This document shows, piece by piece, positions 34,163 to 42,491 of a stretch of DNA of 48,488 nucleotides. Numbering within the stretch: the stretch's first letter is position 1; every line of letters begins with the position of its first letter. The notes beneath the pieces are model-generated. The model was given only the letters and a program-made list of their open reading frames with translations. It made no database searches and was not told the origin of the DNA. A program made the position numbers and the translations under genes. The DNA comes from Methylobacterium sp. DB0501 (GTDB taxonomy: Bacteria; Pseudomonadota; Alphaproteobacteria; Rhizobiales; Beijerinckiaceae), in the NCBI RefSeq assembly GCF_011043735.1, contig NZ_JAAKGV010000033.1:1-48488 (forward strand). The letters run 5' to 3'.

Positions 34163-34972
34163 ATGACTCAGCACGATCGGGCGCTCCTCACCGTCCAGGG
34201 TCTGACCCGCCGCTTCCAGGGCCTCGTCGCGGTCGATTCGGTCGACTTCGCGGTCCGGCCCGGCACCGTCCACGGTCTGATCGGCCCGAACGGCGCCGGC
34301 AAGACCACTCTGTTCAACCTCGTCTCCGGGGTGCTCGCGCCGAGCGCCGGCAGCGTCCGTCTCGGCGACCAGCCCCTCGACGGGCTGGCGCCCTACCGGC
34401 GCACGGCTCTGGGGCTTGCCCGCACGTTCCAGAACATCCGCATCTTCTCCGAGATGACGGTGCTGGAGAACGTGATGACGGGCCTGCACACGCGCCTGTC
34501 CTCCACCTGGGGCATCCTGCTGCGCGGCTCGGGCTTCCGGGCCGAGGAGCGCCAGGCCAAGGCCAAGGCGCGCGACCTCCTGGCCTTCGTCGGCCTGTCC
34601 GAGGCGGCCGACATCCGCGCCGGCGACCTGCCCTACGGCGACCAGCGCCGGCTCGAGATCGCCCGGGCGCTCGCCTGCGAGCCGCGCCTCGTGCTCCTCG
34701 ACGAGCCCGCCGCCGGCATGAACCCGGCCGAGACCCATGCCCTCCTCGGACTCCTGCGCCGCCTGCGCGACGAGCGCGGCCTGACCCTGCTGCTCGTCGA
34801 GCACGACATGCCCCTGGTGATGAGCCTGTGCGACCGGCTGACGGTCCTGAATTTCGGCCGCCGGATCGCCGACGGCACGCCGGCCGAGGTGCGCGCCCAC
34901 CCGGCGGTGATCGAGGCCTATCTGGGCACCGGCAGCCACGAGGTCAGCGTGAGCCGGGGAGCTTTGTCGTGA
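34163..34972 (+). CDS. livG: ABC transporter ATP-binding protein, LivG family
   Basis: A 269-aa ATPase. Walker A GPNGAGKTT (41-49), Q-loop region ARTFQNIRIFSEMTVLENVM, signature-like LPYGDQRRLEIARAL, Walker B RLVLLDEPAAGMNP, H-loop LLVEHDM. The LivG-specific insert between the Q loop and the signature is present. Overlaps the livF start by 4 bp (GTGA). Confidence 0.94.
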   Translation: MTQHDRALLTVQGLTRRFQGLVAVDSVDFAVRPGTVHGLIGPNGAGKTTLFNLVSGVLAPSAGSVRLGDQPLDGLAPYRRTALGLARTFQNIRIFSEMTVLENVMTGLHTRLSSTWGILLRGSGFRAEERQAKAKARDLLAFVGLSEAADIRAGDLPYGDQRRLEIARALACEPRLVLLDEPAAGMNPAETHALLGLLRRLRDERGLTLLLVEHDMPLVMSLCDRLTVLNFGRRIADGTPAEVRAHPAVIEAYLGTGSHEVSVSRGALS

Positions 34973-35703
34973 GCGAGCGTGCCTCAGCCGAACTTCTCGC
35001 GGTCGATGGTCTGCGCCTCGGCTACGGCCGGGCCGACGTGGTCCACGGCATCGGCCTCTCGGTCCGGCGCGGCAGCATCGTGTCGCTGATCGGCTCGAAC
35101 GGCGCCGGCAAGACCACGATCCTGCGCAGCCTGTCGGGCCTGATGAAGCCCCGGGCCGGGCGGGTGCTGTTCGGCGACGAATCCCCGGTCGACATCGCCG
35201 GCGAGGCGGCGCACCGCATCGCCCGGCGCGGCATCGTGCAGGTGCCGGAAGGCCGCCAGGTCTTCGCCAACATGACGGTGGCCGAGAACCTGCGCCTCGG
35301 GGCCTACCATGTCCCGGGCCCGGAGGCCGCGCGCCGGCAAGCGGCGGTCGAGGCGCGCTTTCCCCGGCTCGCCGAGCGGCTGCGCCAGCAGGCGGGCTAC
35401 CTCTCGGGCGGGGAGCAGCAGATGCTGGCGATGGGGCGCGCCCTCATGGCCGAGCCGGTCCTGCTCCTCCTCGACGAGCCCTCGATGGGCCTCGCTCCCC
35501 TCATCGTCGACGAGATCTTCTCCATCATCGCGTCCTTGCGGGCGGAGGGACGCACCATCCTGCTCGTCGAGCAGAATGCCAGCGCGGCGCTCGCCATCGC
35601 CGATTACGCCTACGTGCTGGAGACCGGCCGCATCCGCCTCCAGGGCCGGGCGGCGGAGATCGCCCGCAATCCGGAGGTGACGGCGGCGTATCTGGGGGTG
35701 TGA
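34969..35703 (+). CDS. livF: ABC transporter ATP-binding protein, LivF family
   Basis: A 244-aa ATPase. Walker A GSNGAGKTT (42-50), VPEGRQVFANMTVAENLRLGA, signature LSGGEQQMLAMGRAL, Walker B LLLLDEPSMGLAP, H-loop LLVEQNASAAL (Gln-Asn in place of the usual His, as is normal in LivF). Starts at a GTG coupled to the livG stop. Last gene of the operon; a long hairpin spans its stop codon. Confidence 0.94.
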   Translation: MSERASAELLAVDGLRLGYGRADVVHGIGLSVRRGSIVSLIGSNGAGKTTILRSLSGLMKPRAGRVLFGDESPVDIAGEAAHRIARRGIVQVPEGRQVFANMTVAENLRLGAYHVPGPEAARRQAAVEARFPRLAERLRQQAGYLSGGEQQMLAMGRALMAEPVLLLLDEPSMGLAPLIVDEIFSIIASLRAEGRTILLVEQNASAALAIADYAYVLETGRIRLQGRAAEIARNPEVTAAYLGV

Positions 35704-35736
35704 GACGAAGTCCGGATCCCTTCGGACGTCGTCTCA
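35701..35736 (+). terminator. Hairpin at the end of the liv operon
   Basis: TGAGACGA (35701-35708) pairs with TCGTCTCA (35729-35736), extended by GTCCG/CGGAC after one mismatch, loop of 8. The stop codon of livF is inside the stem. There is no T run, so it may be a 3'-stabilising or Rho-assisted end. Confidence 0.55.
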
Positions 35737-35877
35737 CCGGCCCGCGCGGTGGAGCCGGAGGCTCCCCACGCCTGAGCGACGCCGACTTTCGCATGGCGAA
35801 CGCGATCGCGCAGCAATCGCCGAGCCATCGATCGACAGTCGTATGATACCAAGGGTCGTTTCCGACGACCGCCGATA

Positions 35878-37956
35878 TCACTGCCAGAGACCCGCCTTGC
35901 GCGCCTTCGCGCTCGCCTCCGCCGCCTGCAATTCCGGCGGAGCCCCCGGCGCCGCCCGGCCGGCGCCGTTGAACAGCACGACCTCGGACAGGTCCTGATC
36001 GCCGGCGCGGCAGCGGTAGAGATCGGCGGCGCCCGCCGGCTGGCAGGTCACCTCGCGCCGGCGCAGGTACTGGCGGAATTCGCGGGCGAGCGCGCCGCCC
36101 TGCCCCTCGACGCCGGCGAGACGCACCGCCTGCCCGTCGAGGCGCAAGCGGCCGGTATCGATCACCCGCGGAATTCCGCGCAGCGCCGGGGATGCGGAGG
36201 GGCGCTCGCCCGGATTCTGCCAGGCCGGGCGGGACGCCGTCCGGGGGATGCCGCTCGTCTCGCGGGCGGCCTCGCGCGGCTCTGCGGCCAGCGGCGCCGG
36301 TCTGGCCTTGGCGACCTGCGCCGCGACGTCCTGGAACAGAGCCTCCGGCCCGTCGCCGGCCCCGTTCTCGGGCGCACCGCCGGAGAGGTAGGTGCCGACC
36401 AGAAGATCGCCGGCCGTTCCGACATACAGCCCGTCCCGGTTCGCGTCCTCATCGGCGCCCACCGGCGGCCGGGCGAGGCCGGTGAGCAGCGTGAGGAGCG
36501 CCGTCCGCCGCTCCGCCGCCGGCATCGGCCCGGCGACGAGGCGGTCATAGACCGGGCGGCCGTCACGGCCGAGATGGCGCAGGCTGGCCGACGCCGCGCG
36601 GCGGGCCTCCGGCGAGTCGGCGAGGGGCAGGCCACCGGCGACCACCGCCTGCACCCCGCCATCCGGCCCGAGGACCAGGAGGCCAGCCCGGGTGCCGCCG
36701 CGCCCGGCGGCGTCGAGGCGGCGCTCCACGGCCTTCTCGGCCGCGTCCTGCAAGCTGCGGTCGAGGGTGGTGCGGATGACGGCCTCGCGCGGCGTCTCCC
36801 GGCCGAGGCGGCCGGCGGCCTCCGTCAGGACGAGGTCGGGGAAGCCGCTGCGGGTCGCCGGCGTCGCGCCGACCGGGCTGAGAGCGTCGAGCGCCCGCCC
36901 GGCCTCCGCGCTCTGCGCGGCCGAGAGCGTCCCCATCATCACCATGCCGTCGAGGACGTCGCGGCCGAGCCGCCGCACGGCCAGCACATCGCGGTCGGGC
37001 TGCAGGTCGGGCGCGAGCGACAACCCGGAGAGATAGGCCGCCTCGGCGGTGGTCAGGGCGGCGGCCTCCTTGCCGAACAAGGTCCTGGCCGCCGCATCGA
37101 TGCCGGTGAGGCCGTGACCGAAACGAGCAAGATTGAGCGCCCGGGCGAGGATCCGCGGACGGTCCTCCCGGGCCTGGAGCCACAGCACTAGCATCGCCTC
37201 GCGCACCCGGTCGGCGAGGCTGCGCGCCTCGCCCGGCGCGGCCCCGATGAGGTCGCGGCGGACGAGCCGCTGGGTCAGGCGCGGGCTGCCGGCCCGCGGG
37301 CCGTCGCTGATCGTGCCGCGAAACGCCTGGCCGATCACCGCGGCGACGCCCGAGGCGTCGAGGCGGTAGGTGTCGTCGAACCACGGATCCTGCGCGGCGA
37401 GGAAGGCCTGGCGCATCGTCGGCGCCACCGCGTCGAGGGCGAGCGGCCGCCCCTGCCGGGCGCCGCGGCGGGCGATCGGCGTGCCGTCCTCCGCCTGCAC
37501 GGTGAGGGTGGCGTCCGGGATGCGCGGACCCGTCAGCGGCGGCAGCGTTGCGGCGCACCAAGCCAGGAAGAGCGCGCCCGCGCCCAGCGCGCTCACGGTC
37601 GTGAGCAGGAAGGCGCGCCCCCAGGGCAGCGCCCCCGCCCGTCGCGCCGTGCCGGCGACGCGGGCCGCCAGCGGATGGGCGCCGAGGCGTCCGGCCGCCT
37701 CCTGCCAGGCCGGCACGACCCGGCGCAAGGGCGCGGCGGCCGCCGACAGGACCGGCTCGAGGTGGCCCGCGGCGGTGCTGCCGGCCCGGGCCGCGCCGGC
37801 GCGCAACTGCGAGACGCTCTCCAGGACGCTCTCGGAATACGGTTTCCGCCCCGCGGCGAGGTGAGACGGAGGCGGCGTCTCCCCGGGCTGCGCCTCCCGG
37901 GACCCCGGCGGCGGGCTGGCGAGGTCGAGCCAGTCCCGCCCAGGCTGCGTCGTCAT
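35878..37956 (-). CDS. Degenerate GT51/PBP1-like protein with SNase-like C-terminal tail
   Basis: A 692-aa membrane protein. Residues 1-110 are a Pro/Ala-rich cytoplasmic part, a single membrane helix follows (about 115-137), then a periplasmic region resembling the peptidoglycan glycosyltransferase (GT51) fold: AFLAAQDPWFDD (about 184-195), SPRLTQRLVRRDL, IDAAARTLFGKEAAALTTAEAAYLSG. The catalytic Glu of the GT51 EDxxF motif is Gln (AQDPWF), and the second catalytic region reads AMLVLWLQARED. A transpeptidase-like segment follows without an SxxK motif. The last 100 residues resemble an SNase/thermonuclease-like barrel (GRLRLDGQAVRLAGVEG, VTCQPAG, LSEVVLFNGAG, KARKAGLWQ). Probably a non-catalytic cell-wall factor. 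GGAG selects the ATG at 37956; another ATG lies five codons upstream. Confidence 0.75.
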   Translation of the reverse strand: MTTQPGRDWLDLASPPPGSREAQPGETPPPSHLAAGRKPYSESVLESVSQLRAGAARAGSTAAGHLEPVLSAAAAPLRRVVPAWQEAAGRLGAHPLAARVAGTARRAGALPWGRAFLLTTVSALGAGALFLAWCAATLPPLTGPRIPDATLTVQAEDGTPIARRGARQGRPLALDAVAPTMRQAFLAAQDPWFDDTYRLDASGVAAVIGQAFRGTISDGPRAGSPRLTQRLVRRDLIGAAPGEARSLADRVREAMLVLWLQAREDRPRILARALNLARFGHGLTGIDAAARTLFGKEAAALTTAEAAYLSGLSLAPDLQPDRDVLAVRRLGRDVLDGMVMMGTLSAAQSAEAGRALDALSPVGATPATRSGFPDLVLTEAAGRLGRETPREAVIRTTLDRSLQDAAEKAVERRLDAAGRGGTRAGLLVLGPDGGVQAVVAGGLPLADSPEARRAASASLRHLGRDGRPVYDRLVAGPMPAAERRTALLTLLTGLARPPVGADEDANRDGLYVGTAGDLLVGTYLSGGAPENGAGDGPEALFQDVAAQVAKARPAPLAAEPREAARETSGIPRTASRPAWQNPGERPSASPALRGIPRVIDTGRLRLDGQAVRLAGVEGQGGALAREFRQYLRRREVTCQPAGAADLYRCRAGDQDLSEVVLFNGAGRAAPGAPPELQAAEASAKARKAGLWQ

Positions 37957-38307
37957 CGGCTCCGCCACCATCCTGCGCGATCACCTCCGGTTCCGGTGCC
38001 GACGTGCCCACCGTCCGGCACGCGGACGGCCCGGGCCGCGCAACGGCTACGGTCCCCAGCAACGTTGGCCCTAGGGAAACAGTTCCGGGGAAATCCGGTG
38101 TCGCGACGCCTCTGCCGGCGGCGGACCAGGTCCCTCGTCCCGGCCGGTCGTGATGCCGCAAGTCTTCATTCGCAAGCTTGACCTTATCCGAACCTGCTGC
38201 GTCGGAGTATCCGCGAATAGTTCGGAACGATCATTTGAAGTCGGCGTTTTGAAGCATCTTCAAGGCGCAACGGGTTCAGATCCCGGCGCAGAGGGAGGCG
38301 ACCGAAC
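37957..38307. other. Divergent intergenic region with stress promoter
   Basis: 351 bp between the GT51-like gene (minus) and the Arg-rich repeat protein gene (plus). It holds the EcfG-type promoter at 38224-38248; the part next to it (38160-38260) is clearly richer in A+T than its surroundings. No small gene was seen. Confidence 0.6.
38224..38248 (+). promoter_or_regulatory. EcfG-type general-stress promoter
   Basis: GGAAC (38224-38228), a 16-nt spacer, CGTT (38245-38248): an exact match to the sigma-EcfG consensus GGAAC-N16/17-CGTT. It lies about 60 bp upstream of the ATG at 38308, leaving a leader of roughly 50 nt. Confidence 0.75.
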
Positions 38308-39597
38308 ATGAACAGACTGACAGTTGGACTGGCCGCGCTGCTCCTCAGCACTTCGGCTTACGCGCAGACCGCCGGCAGCCCGGCCGCGGGCGGGGCCCAG
38401 GGCCGCGGCGGCGAGATGAGCCAGTCCGGCCCGAAGGCGGGGCCCGCTGCGGGCACGCAGGCCCGCGGCGAGATGGGCAAGGGCGAGATGGGCAAGGCCG
38501 ACGGCCAGGTCGGGATGCGCGCCGAGCAAGGCCGCCAAGGGGCCGGCCAAGGTGCCGGCATGGACCGCAAGGACACGGCCGATCGTAACGACCCGTCCGA
38601 CCGCAAGGACATGGCCGACCGCAAGGGCGACCGGGACGGGATGCGCGGGGGCGACCGCGACAACCGCCGGGCGATGGACGAGCGCCGCGACGGCGACCGT
38701 CGGCTGGACCGCCGGGACGAGCGTGCCGAGCGCTTCGAGCGTCGCGAGGGCCGGGCGGGCTTCCGCAGCGAGGCGCGCGAGGACCGGTTCACGACCGTCG
38801 GCGGCCGCCGCTACGTCACGATTTCCGGTCGACGGGTGCTGTACGGCTCGCCCGAATACCGCCGCCTCGTCGTGGTCGAGCAGCGCGAGCAGCGCGTCCG
38901 CCCCGGCCGGGTCGAGTACGTGACGATCTCCGGGCGCCGGGTGAGGGTCGGCTCGCCCGAGTATCGCCGTCTTGTGATCCGCGAGAAGAGCGGCCCCCGC
39001 CGCTACGTCGTGGTGCGCGGCCAGCGGGTCATCTACGGCTCGCCGGAATACCGTCGCCTGATCGTGTCGGAGCGCACCGGCCCCGACCGCTACGTGACGA
39101 TCTCGGGCCGGCGCGTCCTCATCGGCTCGCCCGAGTATCGCCGCCTGTCGGTCAGCGAGCGCTCCAGCGTCACCGGCAGCGTCCGCAGCCGTGAGGACGT
39201 GCGCAGCAGCGAACGCCGCGAGGACCGCCTGACCCGTGGCGAATCCCGCCGCGACGGGATGACTGACCGCGAGCGCAACCGCGACCTGTCGCGGGGCGAG
39301 ATGAAGGACGGCAAGGACCGTCGCGAGATGGGCGAGCGTCACGGCGCCCGGCCCGAGCAGGCGGCGGGCAACCAGCCGGGCCGCAATGCCGGCGAGCGCG
39401 GCATGAACGAGCGTCAGGCCAACGACCGCCAGATGGGCGGCCGTGGCACCGGCCCCGAGACCACCGGCAGCACCCAGCGCGGCGCGCGTCCGGGCCAGGA
39501 GGGCGGCGCCAGCAAGGCGATGCCGGAGGGCGGTCCCAAGGCCGGCCCGTCGACGTCCGGCCAGCCGGCCGGCGCGGGTGCCGGCGGCCGGATGTAA
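38308..39597 (+). CDS. Secreted Arg/Asp-rich protein with four SPEYRRL repeats
   Basis: A 429-aa protein of unknown function. Signal peptide residues 1-19 (STSAYA-Q). Residues 20-165 are low complexity: Gly/Met/Lys, then RKD/DRR blocks with very many Arg and Asp. Residues about 167-290 hold four repeats of about 29-35 residues, each with the core YVTISGRRVLYGSPEYRRL (third copy VVVRGQRVIYGSPEYRRL), probably short beta-strand pairs. The rest (290-429) is again Arg/Gly/Asp-rich and likely disordered. GGGAGG precedes the ATG, and an exact EcfG-type promoter lies upstream, so it is probably a general-stress protein of the envelope or outside. A strong terminator follows. Confidence 0.75.
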   Translation: MNRLTVGLAALLLSTSAYAQTAGSPAAGGAQGRGGEMSQSGPKAGPAAGTQARGEMGKGEMGKADGQVGMRAEQGRQGAGQGAGMDRKDTADRNDPSDRKDMADRKGDRDGMRGGDRDNRRAMDERRDGDRRLDRRDERAERFERREGRAGFRSEAREDRFTTVGGRRYVTISGRRVLYGSPEYRRLVVVEQREQRVRPGRVEYVTISGRRVRVGSPEYRRLVIREKSGPRRYVVVRGQRVIYGSPEYRRLIVSERTGPDRYVTISGRRVLIGSPEYRRLSVSERSSVTGSVRSREDVRSSERREDRLTRGESRRDGMTDRERNRDLSRGEMKDGKDRREMGERHGARPEQAAGNQPGRNAGERGMNERQANDRQMGGRGTGPETTGSTQRGARPGQEGGASKAMPEGGPKAGPSTSGQPAGAGAGGRM

Positions 39598-39967
39598 TCC
39601 GCCGTCACGTCGCCTGACCGAACGCTGAGAGAGGCCGGTCCCGGGGCAACCCGGGGCCGGCCTTCTCGCATGCAACCTCGCCTGCGCCCGGCGCCCGCGT
39701 CCGGACCGCGACCCCGGATGCGATTGTGCTGGTCCGGGTGTTGCGCTACCGCCGTAAGCCCTCGCCGGCCGCCCCTTTCCCGCCCGGTTGGCGCCGTAGG
39801 GAGGCGCCGACCGCGCCGCGGGGAATAGGATGGCCCGGACGGACCGGGGTCGAGAGGACCAGGATGCCGATGCGTGCGCCCATCCCCATCGTCGGCCCGG
39901 GCGTTTCCCGCGCCCGGCCCGCTCCGGCCGGCTTCACCCATTCCAGCCGAGCAGAGTCGACGCGCAG
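39598..39967. other. Intergenic region before ubiB
   Basis: 370 bp that contain the terminator at 39632-39668 and otherwise no gene with a plausible start or domain. The ubiB promoter should lie in the 39700-39960 part, but no clear -35/-10 pair could be picked out. Confidence 0.5.
39632..39668 (+). terminator. Terminator after the Arg-rich repeat protein gene
   Basis: AGGCCGG (39632-39638) with CCGGCCT (39657-39663), continued by CCCGGG/CCCGGG around a GCAA tetraloop; 14 paired positions, then a TTCTC tail. Confidence 0.75.
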
Positions 39968-41602
39968 ATGCTGAAAACCGCCATCGTCGCGGCGCGCGAC
40001 CGCCAGCGCCTCCAGGAAATCGCCGGCATCCTGATCGGCTTCGGGGTCAACAAGGTCGTCGACCGCCTCGGCCTGCGGGCGATCCCGCGGCTCGCCTGGC
40101 GCAGCGCCCCGGCCGTCGACCTCACGCGCCTGTCGCAGCCCGAGCGCCTGCGCCGGGCGATCGAGGCCCTCGGCCCCACCTTCATCAAGCTCGGCCAAGT
40201 GCTGGCGAGCCGCGCCGACCTCTTGGCGCCGCAATGGACCGAAGAGCTCGGCAAGCTGCACGACAAGGTCGCGCCCCTGCCCTGGGAGGTGATCCGGCCG
40301 CAGCTCGAAGCCGATCTCGGCGCCCCGCCCGCCGAGATCTTCTCGGAGTTCGACACCAACCCGATCGCCTCGGCGTCGATCGCCCAGGTCTACCGCGCCA
40401 AGCTCGAGACCGGCGAGGAGGTGATCGTCAAGGTCCGGCGGCCGGGGCTCCAGAAGATCATCGAGGCGGACCTGCGGCTCCTGTCGCACGCCTCGCGCAT
40501 CGTCGAGACCGAGTGGCCCGAGATGGCCCGCTACCGGCCGACCGAGCAGATGCGCCACATCGCCAACGGCCTGCGCGAGGAACTGGACCTCGCCAACGAG
40601 GGCCGCAACTGCGAGCTGCTGGCGGCGCTCTTTCCCGACCGCGACGACGTCGTGTTCCCGAAGGTCTACTGGGAATACACCTCCGAGCGGGTGCTGGTGC
40701 AGGAATTCATCCACGGCATCCCGCCGACGGACACCAAGCGCCTGGAGGAGGCCGGGCTCGACCGCAAGGTGCTGGCCCAGCGCGGGGTCGACGCCTTCCT
40801 GCAGATGGCGATGATCGAGGGCCTGTTCCACGCCGACCCGCATCCGGGCAATCTGCTGGCGATGCCGGGCAACCGCATCGCCTTCATCGATTTCGGCATC
40901 GTCGGCCGGCTGTCGCAGCGCCGCCGCTCGCAGCTCCTGATGCTGATCGGCGCGATGCTTCAGGAGGATGCCGACGGGCTGATGGCGGTGCTGCTCGACT
41001 GGACCGGCGCCAGCAACCCGGACCTGACCAAACTCGAGGCCGCCTCGCAGGCCTTCGTCACCCGCCACAACGGCGCGACGCTCAATCTCGGCCTCGTGCT
41101 CACCGACTTCATGACCATGGCGCGCGAGAACGATCTGGCGATGCCGACCGACCTCGCCATCCTGTTCAAGGGGCTGGTCACGGCGGACGGCGTGATGCGC
41201 CAGCTCGATCCCGCCTTCGACCTGTTCGCGGCGGCCGGCCCGACCGTCAGCCGCCACATGCGGTCGCAATTCTCGGTCAAGGACCTGAAGGGCCGGTTCC
41301 AGGGCCTGGCGACCGGCCTCTACGGCGCGGCTTCCGAGCTGCCCACGCTGATCCACCTGATGCTGGTGCGCCTCAAGCAGGGGCGGGTCACGGTGGAGAT
41401 CGAACTCAAGGGCATGGACAAGCTGACCCGCGGCATCGAGCGCGCCGCCGCCCGGGTCGCGGTCGGCCTCGTGGTCGCGGCCTTCGCCACCCAGCTCGCG
41501 CCGCGGCTGATGGAGCACGGCACCCCGGCCTTCGCCACCATCGGCATCCTGGTGCTGACGATCGGGATCGGCTGGATCCTGCTGCTCGCCAGGAATCGCT
41601 GA
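39968..41602 (+). CDS. ubiB: UbiB, ubiquinone biosynthesis accessory ATPase/kinase
   Basis: A 544-aa ABC1-family protein. KxGQ motif (FIKLGQVLASRADLL, Lys74-Gln77), Ala-rich loop (ASASIAQVYRA, about 134-144), catalytic HADPHPGNLLAM (about 288-299), metal-binding IDFGIVGRL (about 307-315), and two C-terminal membrane helices (about 495-540). The membrane-anchored form and length are those of UbiB, needed for ubiquinone synthesis. ubiE, usually just upstream, is not here. The ATG at 39968 lacks a good ribosome-binding site but starts the conserved region. Confidence 0.92.
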   Translation: MLKTAIVAARDRQRLQEIAGILIGFGVNKVVDRLGLRAIPRLAWRSAPAVDLTRLSQPERLRRAIEALGPTFIKLGQVLASRADLLAPQWTEELGKLHDKVAPLPWEVIRPQLEADLGAPPAEIFSEFDTNPIASASIAQVYRAKLETGEEVIVKVRRPGLQKIIEADLRLLSHASRIVETEWPEMARYRPTEQMRHIANGLREELDLANEGRNCELLAALFPDRDDVVFPKVYWEYTSERVLVQEFIHGIPPTDTKRLEEAGLDRKVLAQRGVDAFLQMAMIEGLFHADPHPGNLLAMPGNRIAFIDFGIVGRLSQRRRSQLLMLIGAMLQEDADGLMAVLLDWTGASNPDLTKLEAASQAFVTRHNGATLNLGLVLTDFMTMARENDLAMPTDLAILFKGLVTADGVMRQLDPAFDLFAAAGPTVSRHMRSQFSVKDLKGRFQGLATGLYGAASELPTLIHLMLVRLKQGRVTVEIELKGMDKLTRGIERAAARVAVGLVVAAFATQLAPRLMEHGTPAFATIGILVLTIGIGWILLLARNR

Positions 41603-41608
41603 TCCGGC

Positions 41609-41637
41609 GGATCGCTGATCCGGTGTATCAGCGATCC
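41609..41637 (+). terminator. Hairpin directly after ubiB
   Basis: An 11-bp perfect stem, GGATCGCTGAT (41609-41619) with ATCAGCGATCC (41627-41637), loop of 7. A direct copy of TCGCTGATCCGG (41596-41607) overlaps the ubiB stop, so an alternative stem is possible. Confidence 0.55.
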
Positions 41638-41652
41638 GGCAACCACTGACGC

Positions 41653-41689
41653 GGCCAGGGGCCGCCCGGAAGGACGGCCCCTGGCCTTG
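41653..41689. terminator. Bidirectional terminator between converging genes
   Basis: A 12-bp perfect stem, GGCCAGGGGCCG (41653-41664) with CGGCCCCTGGCC (41675-41686), loop of 10, TTG tail. It lies between ubiB (plus) and the 65-aa protein gene (minus). Confidence 0.7.
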
Positions 41690-41709
41690 CGTCGCGTCTG
41701 TCGTTCCGC

Positions 41710-41907
41710 TCAGGCGGCGAGGCGGCGGCCGCGCCGGCGCGCGTGCAGGTCCTGCGCCGCCCTCGTGGCGTGGCGCGGGCTGCGGAACACTTGGCCCTCC
41801 AGGGTGTGGAAGTCCGGGTGGGCGGAGAAGAAGCGGAAGCCGTCGGTCTCGGGAACGACGATGCCGGCGGAGGTCTCGCCGACCTCGACGATGCGGGCGG
41901 GCTGCAT
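41710..41907 (-). CDS. Small conserved-looking protein of unknown function
   Basis: A 65-aa protein: QPARIVEVGETSAGIVVPET (beta-rich), FRFFSAHPDFHTLEGQVFRS, then a basic C-terminal helix (RAAQDLHARRRGRRLA). No domain recognised. The ATG at 41907 has a GGAG about 9 nt upstream and gives a compact fold-like sequence; the open frame extends further but without protein character. Alternating hydrophobic strands and a strongly basic tail would fit a nucleic-acid-binding or accessory role, but this is only an impression. Confidence 0.6.
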   Translation of the reverse strand: MQPARIVEVGETSAGIVVPETDGFRFFSAHPDFHTLEGQVFRSPRHATRAAQDLHARRRGRRLAA

Positions 41908-42491
41908 GGGCGAATATCTCCGGTCGCGGTCGCACGGGGGCGCCGCGGAAATCACGTCACGGGATTGTCAAGCAAGAGTTGGGCCGGTCTTCGGCGGCCC
42001 GGGCGGACGGCGCGCGTCAGGCGCGGCGGCCGCCGCGGCGACAGGACGCGCGACGGAGGAAGGCCGGAACGGGGCGGCCGGGGAAGGGCATGCGGCAACG
42101 CAGCATCGCTGTGTGTCTCCGGTTCTCCGGGTTGGCCCGTCGGCGCCGCGCAGGCGCCGGGGTGCTTTAGCGTTTGGTCTCGCGGCGCAATCAGCCTCAA
42201 ATCACCGCGGCGGCGGGGCCGATGGCCGGCCCCGATCGCCAGGACACCATCGGCCGATCGGGGCCGGCTGTCAACGGGAATGTTCTTTTTATGGAACAGT
42301 TTGAAAGACAAGAAGCTTCCAGCAGCGCGCAAAGACGGAGCATGAACGTTGCGCCCCGGCTTATTTCAACGTCAGAGGCTCGTGTGCGATCAAGTATCGT
42401 TCTATAAAACAAACGACACGCGATGCCGCCGCACTGGCGCGTCGCCGCGCCGTGGCGCAGGATGCGGGCCTGCCCTTTCCGGAGAGCCGTG
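41908..42491. other. Intergenic region with A+T-rich patches
   Basis: 584 bp without a convincing gene. Visible features are an inverted repeat TGTTC-N8-GAACA (42281-42298) and an A+T-rich stretch at about 42395-42415 (GTTCTATAAAACAAAC), either of which could be part of the promoter/operator region of the cupin gene at 42492. Open frames such as 42174-42407 have no domain. Confidence 0.5.

Noticed and set aside
39746..41935. Minus-strand frame of 729 codons over ubiB
   Set aside because: Antisense to ubiB and running through two terminator hairpins; no protein family character.
42293..42320. Possible EcfG promoter GGAAC upstream of the His-rich cupin
   Set aside because: The -10 position reads GCTT instead of CGTT and the distance to the gene is about 180 bp.
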